Assembly (NCBI GenBank): GCA_021904315.1
Contig: CM038910.1
Location: forward strand, 868,001 to 932,000
Source of the DNA: Sphagnum magellanicum
Lineage: Eukaryota > Streptophyta > Sphagnopsida > Sphagnales > Sphagnaceae
Direction: 5' to 3'
DNA length: 64,000 nucleotides
Shown in pieces: positions 1 through 12,100 of the stretch. Below the pieces are notes generated by a model. That model made no database searches. It worked only from the letters and a program-made list of their open reading frames with translations, and was not told where the DNA came from. The position numbers were made by a program, and so were the translations under genes. How positions within the stretch are numbered: the stretch's first letter is position 1; each line of letters opens with the position of its first letter.

Positions 1-118
1 AGATGTTGTGGGGATTTGAATGAGCAATGTTGTCTCTCATGGTACTGTGTTCCCAATTAAGACGTATTGTAAGCTGGTTCAAGGGTTTGAATATTGTCTT
101 TCTTTTGAAAATGGGCAG

Positions 119-3100
119 GTGTAGAATGGACTTTGGAGACAGATGGGAGTGGTGTGGGGTCTGTAGTTGCAAATGAGGCTCAGGCTATCTTTTTGGCATT
201 AGAGGCCTTACTTGCGGTTGTTTTCTCTGTTGCGACCCTTACTGACGAAGCTTTGGATTCTACAGAGGTGAACTTCTCATCCTTAAGTTATGCTTTGCTG
301 GATTCAATAATAATATAGACACTGGACTCCTTTCATTCCATGATGATCGGTAAATTGTATTTGTAGAGCACAGTGGGTAATTTTGGCAATGACTTCACAT
401 AATTAAACAAAGAAGCATTCTGCAAATTGCTGCCACCCCTGTTGACAATATGGTGTTGAGAAACTACAAGTCTCCATTGTTACTGTTGGTGATTGATGTT
501 GTGGTCTCTGAGTTGTGCAGTTGTATGTTAACCCCTGTAGTTTGTAACCTGCAGCATGGCTGATCATAATTTGTAACTCTTTTACTGTCACATGCACTTG
601 GCTTCCCATGCTGGAGGTTAGCGGTCCAGGAATTTGATGCCTACAATATCTGTACTGTGGCTTCTTTTTCCCTTGTCCAAAAGGATATGTCCCTTAGGAT
701 GGAGTTGTACCAGATGTGACACTGTTGTTTTCACTGTATTATATGGTTAACTACATCCATATTTAGTTATGTTGGTTCAGAGTATGGTTTACAGCAGGCA
801 ATATACTGATGAGGATATTCCTTTTACATTGGTCAGCTGGTTCCTCCTGTGCATGAAACAACAACCAAACTTGGGACAACAGTGGAGATTGGCAATGCTG
901 GGGGAATGGTTGCAGTTTGCAAGGCAATGGTCAATTCACTGTGGCACCCATTATTAGAAGCACTTTCCTTCATGCTTGAAAGGTGAATCAGCCAAACTTT
1001 GCATGGTGCTTAGTGGCCACTTCTCAAGAGCCCTCAGTGTCTTACATATCTGCATCATGTCTCTGGAAGGCTTGCTTTGACAAGCTTCGTAAGTGTAGCT
1101 GTGTATATATTGCTGACTGGGATGTAACTGGTTGATGTCATGACTGAGTCTTCCTGTTGCTTCTAGAAATGTGTTGGAAACCCAGGACACAAATTCTTGT
1201 GTCATTTTTTAACTCCAAGTTTTTAGTGTATTATATGGTTAATTACATCCAATTTCAGGAGCTGATGAAGTCAGCAGGGAGAAATGACAGCTAGCTACTG
1301 CTGTTCATGATGAATGTAATGATCTGATACTTGTGTGAGAGTGACAAATCACAAGGTTATGACCACATTTTTCAGGGAGAAATGGCAGCTAGCCACTGCT
1401 GTGCATGATGAATGTGATGATCTGATACTGTGTGAGAGTGACAAATCACAAGGTTATGACTGCATTTTTTTTCTTGTCATGTTTGTTTGTTGGCTGGAAC
1501 TGATGCAACATTTGTTTGCTTGGTTGCTTGTTAGTTTATATGTTTTGGTGGAGTTTCTCTCGCCAATCACATGGGTTTTCAGAGGTCTAATAAAAGTCCA
1601 ATCCTATCAGTCTTCCATCAGTTTTGAAAAAAATACTCTGTGAGTTCCCCATCTTGGAGCCAGGCTGAAGATGGGAAGCTAACCTGTAAACTAATCTAGT
1701 TCAAAACATTTGGGGCTCAAACATTTGACTGCTGAGATGTGGCTAAACTTAGGTCTTCTGACCTTGAGGTGGCCCGTATTCTGTATGGGTTCTTCAGCTT
1801 CAATATTTTTTCAAGGTTTCCCTTCCATGTCTATTATGTTTCTAGAGAAATCCCTTCCTTTGAGGCATTATTCTGGTATCTCTGCTAACTTGGAAATTCA
1901 TTATCAGGTCACAAGGTGAGGTGATTGTGGGTGAAGTCCTGAAGGGCTACCAGGCTTTTACAAAGGTGTGTGACATCTGACCAAATCTATATGACATATC
2001 ACACACATTGATGGAGTCAGTTCACTTTGCATCTCTGCTTGTAAGTCTGCACTGGCAATATTCATCCTGATTTATTTCTAGTCACATCTGCAAATGTGTC
2101 TGATCAAACCCCTAATTTGACTCCCTCTACTTCAGAACATTCTATATTTCAAACTCTTAGCTAGATTGAATAAGGATGATCTTGCTTATCACATGTATTA
2201 GATGTTCCTGACAGGAATCTGCAAATCTTCAATGCAGTTATATGATTGACTCTGTGCAAAACTCTATTGTTTGCACCAAATCTCTCAAGTTCTGTACCTG
2301 TAAATTTTGAACACAGTCCTAAGCCATCAGAACTCAGATAGTTTCTATTCTCAGCTTAGAAGACAGCAACATTATGGTTGCTGGTGGTTCTAAATTTTAG
2401 TCAATTTGTCAGACTTGATTTGCAAGATCAGTCGTGTATGACCTGCAGGTATTGTGGATGGCTTTTGTAGGCTTGTGGCATACTCACTGCAATTGAACCT
2501 CGTGACACTTTTCTTGCATCGCTTGGTAGATTCACATTCTCACCACAAATGAGGGCAAATATATCATGGTATGGTTACATTATGTATGCTTTTTTCTCTG
2601 TTTTCTTCTCCTCAAGTTGTTGATCTTGTGGTGGATGCTGGTACAAAGTTTTGTTTTCAGAAATTTCTAAGCCCTAGAAACTAAATTCACATACCTTCCC
2701 TGGCTGGTCAGTTTGTGTATAGCCAGGAAGTCAGTCACCTATAGTTGCACCCAGATTTCTATGGATGTTTTACTATAGCACTTGGGATTGGGGGGCAGGT
2801 TGGGTGCAATTGTATCTGGTATAAAGCGGCTTGATCCCATTGAACAACGGGAAGCCTTTGTTCTCAGTAACAAAAATGTACAGGTATGGGAAGATTGCTG
2901 TGATGTTGGAATTGCACCATTTGAAGTTTCTGCTTGATATGATGCAAGTAACTGGTGATCAAACTCAGGCTACTTGCATCCAGCTCCTTGTGTTTGGGCT
3001 TTTGAGCACCTCTTTTATGTAAAGTAATTGTTTGCTGCTGTGTTGAGTTTGCTAGGACTATGGAAACCTGTTCCTAGTAGTTTTTTCTCTTGAAAATTGA

Positions 3101-6100
3101 CCACTTTTTGCAGCATTTGCTGAAACTTTTGTACCAAAGGGGTCAAAGTCAGAAGCACATCCATTTCTGTGGGACAAAGCTACATTGTAGAGTGTAGCCA
3201 TATCTAATGCTTGATGAAATTTCATTGCAGGCACTGCGAACTTTATTCAACATTTCTTATCAGCTAAATTCTGTGTTGGGCCCCACTTCCTGGATTCTGG
3301 TTGGTCTCCTCTCTCTCATGGGTGGCACATTTTTCTATATGGATACAGTGTCATGTTGACTTCTTGGTTTGGTTGTGAATTTTTTTATATTTGTTGCTGT
3401 TTGACTTTTCCCCTTCAATTTCAGTTTGTGCCTCTTTACGTATTCGTGATAATCTCTGCTGCCGTTAATTTTCACAATAATCTCTGGAGGATCATTCTGA
3501 GATTCATCTTTGGGTGCCCACATTCATCACATAATAGTGGTGGATCCAAGTGCATTTTGTGCAACTGCAAGGACTTTTGCTGTCAAAGTTTGAAAGGATA
3601 CATTGTGCATTGCCATGTGAATATCCTGCACTGCAATTGCCTTCACTAGAAACATAAATTATGGTAGTAGTGGCTTGATAATTATGACAGAAAAAGTGAT
3701 GCTGTTAGGTGGCAAGTTACTTTCTTGAAATGTCTGTTGTAATGGTGGTCATGTGGTTACTTATCCAGCAGTTCCATGTGGCCAGGTAATGGAGACTTTG
3801 GAAGTTTTGGATGTTATCACGCATTCACCTTATGCCTCTTCACAGGTGAAGTTGTCTAGTTGCATTATTCTTGCATTATTCTTCTCAAGAGGATTCCCTG
3901 ACTGGATACTGGCTGTTACTGAATGCTGGATGTGCTGTTATGTATGAAAAATAATACATCCAAAAATTCAAAAGTTGGGATTAAGTTATAATTTTTTTCA
4001 AGACAGTGCAAACTTGCTGGTTGATTAGGTGTGGTATACATACTGAATATGAAAACTTAGTTCAGTGTATTGTTTCAAATATAGAGGCAGTATTTGTGAT
4101 CCAAGTTCTAGAGCTCAAAATAAACTCTTGGCATGTCAAGGTTGTTGAACACAATAAGTGTGGAGTCTAACATCAGATTCTATTTGTAGAGAAGTATTTA
4201 ACTTCAAATTTCTGATTGGGAATGTATCTCCCTTGCAGGAAGTTCTATCAAGTGCTACACGCACTCAATCCAATGATGTCAGTGTTCTTGCAATGTATGA
4301 TGCTCAGGTGGGCATTACCTTAAGCATGTTGTTGTACTGTGTTCAAGTTCTTTTCACTGATTGCTGGCAGCTGTTGGGTTCTCTTGATGATTGCTCATAA
4401 TCCTGCCATCAGTGTTCCAGTATTCCCTTCAGTTGAATATTGTTGTTGGCCCATTGTGATGGATTTCCATAGTGGTGCCTTTGGATAAATCTTTGTGGTA
4501 AACCACCGATCTACGTGCTGTATCTATGTAGAAAATCTTTGTAACAAATTCTTTTGGTTGCATGCATTGTTCATCTTGATTTACACCATTGGCACTCTGG
4601 AATCGACATTGCTACATAGGTGTTTGAAAGTTCAGGGAAGATGAGCACACTGGCATTATCCTTCTTCCTGGCAGCATTACGGCAAGTCTCCAATAGCTTT
4701 GTGAGTGGCCTAACAAGCCCCAATTTTTCTACAAATAGTAGCCCTGGTGCCAATACCATGACAGGCCAATCAACAAAAATGTTTGGTGTTGAGCGCATGC
4801 TTCTGATACTAATGGTCAACGAGCACCGTAAGCTTTCTCACTCTCCATTGTTTATATGTGTCTGGCCCATCTCCATTTTCTCTTTTTCCTTTTGTTTCCT
4901 CTGCATGTTGTGTTTCTTGAGCTGTATTTCTATAGTTTTTTGTTTTGGTGAATTACCATCTTTAGCAACTACTTTGAGTCTGCTATTATGTTCAGCCATT
5001 ACTGCATCTACATGTTATTCCAGGAATTAAAGCTAAGAATGTTCTTATCAGGTTTGGAGCTTGTTTGGGATCAACTGTCCGCTCATCTGCTGGAGGTGAC
5101 AGAAAAATTGTTCCTCCCCACCAGTTACTTTTAGGCTGCAATGTAATCTGCTGCACATACTGTATGAGCATGTGTTTCTTGACTGGCATTTGAATTGGAA
5201 CCTGTATAGAAAATCTAAAATATCAGATAAGTAGTTGCAGCAGAGTAAAGATCAACATATGACTGATAGAAAATTGTGTGGACAACATTGGAGGGGATTG
5301 TTCTCTTGACAGTATGACACAGGTCTTTTGATTTATTTGCATACCCGAATGGGGTGCTGTGAACTGCTTCCATCTCATATCATGCCTCATGGAATGTCTA
5401 ATGCTTACTGATTGTAAAAGTGCAGCTTGTGGAGCATGATAGCCAGCAAGTTCATACCGTTGCATTAGATGCTTTGGACAGAGCAATCTGTGGTGTCTTA
5501 GGATGCCAACGATTTTCTTCACGAGAAAGCTCCAGAGCTGCCACAGTTATTGAAAAAAAGGGATTGGGTAGAAGTGGCTCAGGCTCTACAACAAATGGTG
5601 CCACAGTGCTATGCAGTAGTGATGAGCAAGGTGTTGGTGATGAGGCTTTTGAATGTGCATTGATTACACCTCTCAGCACACTCTACTATTATGGGCGTAC
5701 CACAGACATCCGAAGTGGTGCTCTCAAAATTTTGCTCCATGTATTGGAGGTGTGTTCTTGTACATATATGGTGATTCTTCATCTGTTGCAGGGGTATCAA
5801 TTAGACTGGAATGACAAAATGGGTGATGGAATTGGAACTTAAGGTTCATGTTAAGAGCAAGGTGAACTTTTGAGTGTTTCTTGGAAACTGATTTTGTATC
5901 TCTTTCCGCCCTTGCAGAGGCATGGAGAAAAGTTGCATCACAGCTGGCCCATCATTTTTGAGCTCCTCAGGTTTTATGGATTCCACGACTGTTCTCCTTA
6001 CTTTCCAATGCAATTGGCATCAACCATAGACCTGAGTTGTATGTTCAAATGTGGTCAGGATTGTGTGTAACTGCTTAGAATGATCTTTCTCGTGAATGGT

Positions 6101-9100
6101 GAAAGATTCTGCAGCAAGTCAATATCGGCAACTGCCTTATAGTGGTGCCAAAAAGTCCTTGATAAGTAGCGTTCCTATATAATGCTTTGATATGGTTGTG
6201 AACTATGGAGCTCACTAGCTATGTATGTTTTTGGCACCAATTCAGAGGAATGCTTGTTAACTCCATAATATTCTGAAACTGCTGCTTCCCATTGCTTCTG
6301 GAAATGTGACAGAAACTCAGGATGCAGGTTTTGTATACTAATTTCTATACTGAATTTTTTGCTGGATTATTACATACGTATCTATACCCACAATGTGGAT
6401 GTGATGAATTCAGTAGATAGTCATGGCAGCTTGTCACTGCTATTCATGATAAGGTTGGTCTGGCACTTTTGTGAATGACTCTCACAAGGTTATGACTGCA
6501 GTCCTCTGTTGTGCTACCTTTAAAAGTGTTGTTTAGATTTTTCTGTTATTAAGGATTAAGTTGCTAAAACTTCAGCCTTAATAACTTTTAACCACCTTTA
6601 AATCAATGATTGCTTTGTAGGTAAACCAGCAGAGCTCAAGAGATAAGATCTGAGTTATTTTGATTTGAGAGCATATGAGTGCCTTTTTGCTTTGGACCTT
6701 TTACTGATGTTGCTGTGCATCTGACAGATCAGTTGCAAATGCTTCAGAAAGAGATGTGGTGCCTTTGGGATTCCAAGTAAGTTCCTCCTTCCCCATTTTC
6801 AGATTTTGGAGTACATGAAGCATGAATTCCTCTCCACCCAGCTTATAAGAAGGGACTCAAGTCATGCAGAATCACCCACTAGACATTTTGAGGCTCTGGG
6901 GAAAGTGAAATAAAGAGTTTTCTTGCAACTCAACCTGCACAGAATCTACTTTGCTTCTGAAGATGTGGAGTCTCAGTTTCATCTCTGATGATACAGGAAT
7001 AGTGGGAATTACTGGATCAACTCATTAAACCTTCTAAGCTCTGCTGCTGAAGGAAGCCATGAAATGTGTTACTGCCAATAGACTCAGCTCTGTTTGTCCC
7101 TGACTATTTGCAGAATCTTAAGGTCATCATGAATGACGGTCTTCTCTCCATTCCTGCAAACACGTTAGGGCTGTAAGTTGACAAGTCATCCCTCCTGTCA
7201 TTTGAGAACCCACTTGTATTATGTTTCTTTAAAGCGAACCATCATCATGACAGAGTCTTCCTTTTGCTTCTGAAAATGTAGGAGAAACACATATGAGAAA
7301 GACAGATTGCGAAAAGCTTATGTTGGTGTAGTTCATGATGCATTCCAAATAGGTGCTAGAAACTTTAAAGCTCTTGAGCTTCTCTGATATGGAGTGCATT
7401 CTGATGCTCTGGAAGTCTTCTTCAGGTGTATAGAAGTTGCGGGAGCATATGGTGCCCAGAGAACTGATGTTAATATAAGCTTGACAGCCATAGGCTCTTT
7501 GTGGACCACTGCTGATTTTTTTGCAAGAGGCGTTAACCATGAGGCTTGCAGAGCACAAGGAGCTAGTATGTGACATTTGTAGACTCAAGCTCTTGCTGTC
7601 TTTTTCAGCGACCTGTAATTTCTGTTTCCTACATTCTGTGGAGTTTATACATGAAGATTGATCAGTCTTTCACAGATCTCAGCATCCCAGCTTGACTCAG
7701 TCTATTTTGCAGAAACTGAACTGAGTCACTCTGAACCAAGGGCATCCACAATAATTGAAGGAGATGAAGAATTTGGAAGATGGATGAGCAAAGGCAAGGA
7801 AGATACAAAGAGTGACCCAAATGAAACTCTTGGCATGGGCTGTGATGCATTTCTATTGGCTGTTTATGGTGTGATCCAGAGTCTGGGCACAGATGAAAGG
7901 CCAGAGGTACTGTTGACTGCTGCTCTTTTTGTTGTTGCACATAGTGACTTGTGGTTTTTCTCCAGGCTTGAAAGATGTGATTGGTGCAACAGTTTGCTAT
8001 CTCATTGGAACTGAAATTGCTGTTTATTTCACATAATTTGAAGTTTCTATCTCAGGCTGAAGGTGACAAAAGTCATGGCAGTGCAGAAAGCCTTGAATGT
8101 GAAAGCAAGAAATCAGAATCCAGCTAGATCCAGGAAAAAAAGGAATGACCAGATTCAGCAGTTTGTGGGCTTCTTTGTGATTCTGATATGATTAGTTATA
8201 CTGTATGCTGCTTGTTGAAGACTGATGTGAACTGATTTAGAAAAACAATAGTTGAAGCTGACAATGAGAATTTGTTGTCTCAAGGTGCGGCACTCAGCTA
8301 TTCGAACTCTTTTCCAGTCTCTAAGCAGTCATGGGCACAAACTTACTTTACCTATGTGGAAGCGGTGCCTTTGGAACCTTGTGTTTCCCTTGGTTGATAC
8401 TGTACGCCACTTGGTAAGTAGACATGTCACATCAATGCAAATATCAGATTATGTCTGATTTCAAATTTACAGATGTTCATTTTGTACCAGGAATTGGGCG
8501 GGATTTTTTTGTTCCAGAAGGCTGTCAAGAGGGATCACAGGAAGAATGTTAACTTCCTTGTTAATTGTGTTTCTTTTTGGATTTTCATGACTTAGGCTTC
8601 AACTTCTTCAAAGGATCAATGGCATGGGAAGGAGTTGGGCACAGAAGGGGGCAAGCCTGTTCACATGCTTGTCCATCACAGGTATATTAGTCTTTTGATT
8701 CAGCATCAGTTGTTGAATTTCCTGATGGGAGATTTTTCACCCAGAATCCAGAAAGTGGACTTTTCCTGGATTGCAAAGCACTTATGCAGAAGCATGCCTT
8801 TCTTTGGGTTGGAGCTGAAGATTCCTGTTAATTCTTCAAATGTGAAGTGCTTAATTGTGAAGCTTTTCACCATCAGCTCATTAATTCAAAGCTTTTAGCT
8901 GTTGTAAGCTTGAGTTTGAGAGGTTATGGTGAAGAGAGATCTGTGTCCTTTGTCACAGGGAAGGTCTTGTATATAGATGTGCATTATCCTGCAATGAACA
9001 TTATTTCAGAATGTGTAATCAGAAACATGAACCATGCCACTTTAGAGGTTAAAAGTTCAATGATTGTAGTGCTGGTCATGAGTGGCATAGCTATGTGGTA

Positions 9101-12100
9101 TCTTTGGGTTCAGTTGAAGTACCCAACATGATCTGTATGTAGGAGGTTTGATTGTTGCTCTATAAATTGCCTCCTTGGAAATTAGAGCATCTGCCTGATG
9201 TGGTGTCAATGGGTAAGTCTGACCTTGAAGCGTGCACTAGACATATCACAATTTCTATTGTGGGTTTACAAGTTGACAGCATCAGCTTTAGTTTTAATCA
9301 GGAAAAGAATCCCAGATATGCCCAGTGAGAAATAACAAGGAAATTGGGTGGTTTGCTTGATAGCCGGAATACAGCACAGAAGCAATGGGACGAGACTCTT
9401 GTCCTTGTACTTGGTGGCATGGGTCGCCTCTTGAGACCCCATTTCAAAATTTTGCATAGGCTCGATTCCTTCAAGCAAGGTAAATCTTTGAGTGGCCAAG
9501 ACTAAATAGAAAATAGCTTCCTAGCTCTCTTGCGCAAAAGTGTTGGATTGGAAGCCTGTTAGATTCTTGGCAACTTAAGAAGCAGATTACTGAATCTTGA
9601 AGACTATGGAGTGTTGAATGTTGGAATGTTCCTTGGCTTGTGAGTCTGGTTTTGCAGTTTCTGTGTATACTGACTCTGGTAAGTCCTTTGTTGTATGGAG
9701 AGTGCCATTCATGTCCACTGTATGTTGGAGCTGCAACCCATGTAATAATTTGGAAAACTTATTTACAGTGAATGGTGGGTATGGTGTGGGTTCAGGCTGG
9801 GATTCTTTCCTGACATTTGTACAAGAAAGTGTGCTAAATGGTAGTGAGGAGGTTGCGGTGGCTGCAATTATGTCCATGCATTCTGTGCTTGTCTTTCATG
9901 ATCTAAAGGTCAGTTTCTTAGGTTTTGTTGTAGTGATTTCAGATCAATTCTCATTCTTTTGGACTCTAGTGTGGAGATTCCACATGTGAAAATCAATGGA
10001 ATGCTGTTACATGTTTTTTCTGTTGTTGCAATTAAAGGCTGTACCATTTTGTTGAAAGTTCTTCTCTCTTCAGCTGTTATTGTTGTCCATCATACACCAT
10101 GCTATGCACATATGATTCTGAACAGTATGAGGATTGAGGATGAAGAAATTCATTGGGTTCAGAATAATTGTAAGAGTCTCTGGATTCATATCTCTTCATC
10201 AGATTCTCTTGTCACCAAGAGACAAAGCTAGGTGATTTGAAACTTCAAAGATCAAAGTCCAAGTGGGGTCTTCTTCTGAAGAAAAGTGAGTCAGAAAGAC
10301 TGAGCACTTTACCAGGGCTGCTGCCAACATAGAACTCTTTGGCCACTCAGTACAACAGTTTCAATTTGGCTTTCTTTGCAGGTTATGCTACCAGGTTATT
10401 ATTTTGAGTCAGCATTCAGTACATATGAAACCATAGCACAGAGTGCTGTTCGTGGTCAAACTGGAATGGCATCCAAAGTGCAAAAGGAGCTTTGGAAAAG
10501 CTTGGGTATGTTATCTCCAAAATTGTCATGAAAGAGTATTGTTCAATATATGCTAGCCACCCAATAGAATGATACAGGGTACAGTACACATAGTAACGAG
10601 TGGATGTAGCTTAGAGATTTTGATTGCTGTTGTGAAAACTGGTCACCATGTTGGGAAGATATGACATGGCCAGTGCACAGTAGCTTGCAAGTCTACAGGG
10701 TACAGTACACATAGCAAGGAGTGGATGTAGCTTAGAGATGTTAATTGCTCTTGTGAAAACTGGGCACAAACGTTGGGAAGATATGACATGGCCAGTTCAC
10801 AGTAGCTTGCAAGTCTGGAAACTAGCAATGCTTTGAGGCTTAATTGATAGGTTAGAGGAGACTTTGTTTTAGTTGATGCATTACTTCAATCTTGATCATC
10901 CATTTCTGATGCGTGCATTGCAAGTTTCTTGCTGATTTAATGAGTTTTCTTGGGTTCTTTTGAGCATTCACTGCTGATGTTTCTTCACTGTTTTATAATG
11001 AGTTTCTTGGATTCTTTCTCTCATTGCAGGGGATCTCTATGCAAATGGACATTCTCTTTTTGGTACAAACAGCTATGTACGGATACTGGCATTGGTGGAC
11101 TTATTCATATGGGCACCCATAGCTACAGTTGGGAAGGTGGGTTCTGAACATTTATGGGTCTTCTAACATCAAATGACAAAAGACTAGAGGGACAGCTGAG
11201 TTTGTGTGTGGACTTGTGAATTTTATGGTCTTTTGAGAGCTAAGGTCTCTTTCATGATGATTATAAGAAAGATAGTTTTGCAGGTATACATAAAATGGAG
11301 CAATTTGTGTGGTTCAATCTATATAGTTTGTTGACATTAAGTGTGATGGTACAGATCCCTTTCACAATCCTGGCCATTTTACCAACGCTGAAGCCAAATG
11401 ATGATCATCTTTTGGGTATGTGGCCAGTTTTCCTTCACCAAGTTTTATCCTACTTACCTGGTGGAAATAACCTGAGGATTGACAAAAGGCGATTCTCCAA
11501 CACACTAGAAGAAGGAAATATAGATGGCAATTTCCAGCAACATCATGCAGCTGGAAAGGGCTCAATTTTGTACACAAATGGACAATCAGGGCATCTTTAC
11601 CATCAGTTGGAGGGTTCCAGTATTAAAGAAGGTGGTGTGGATGAAACTAGTTCACTGGACAGACTCCCTCCAGATTCACCACAAGCGCTTAAATTGGGCT
11701 CCCTAGCTGTGTCAATGTTGTTTTCGGAGAAGTTGATTCCTGTTCTCATGGCATTATACGAGTCCACTCCTGCAGACGTAGCAGCAACAGTCTTGCCAGA
11801 AATTGTAGGAGCTCTGGGAAGGTAACAGGGTTTCTAATTGTGTTGTGCTCAGGTGTAGATCAAGTATGTAGCTTTGTCCAACAAGCTTCAGTGAACAATT
11901 ATGCTAGCATTTGTCATTTCTGCTGTGTTTCTGTCTGTGCATACTGCAAAGCCCCATGAAAGACAACTAACATGCATCAATTGGATCTCAGATGCATGGC
12001 AACACGACGGGATGCCCCTACTGATGGGTTATGGAGGACATCTACAAATGCTTTAGTTACAGTACTTCGGGGAGCAATTGTACGGGACTCTTCCACAGTG

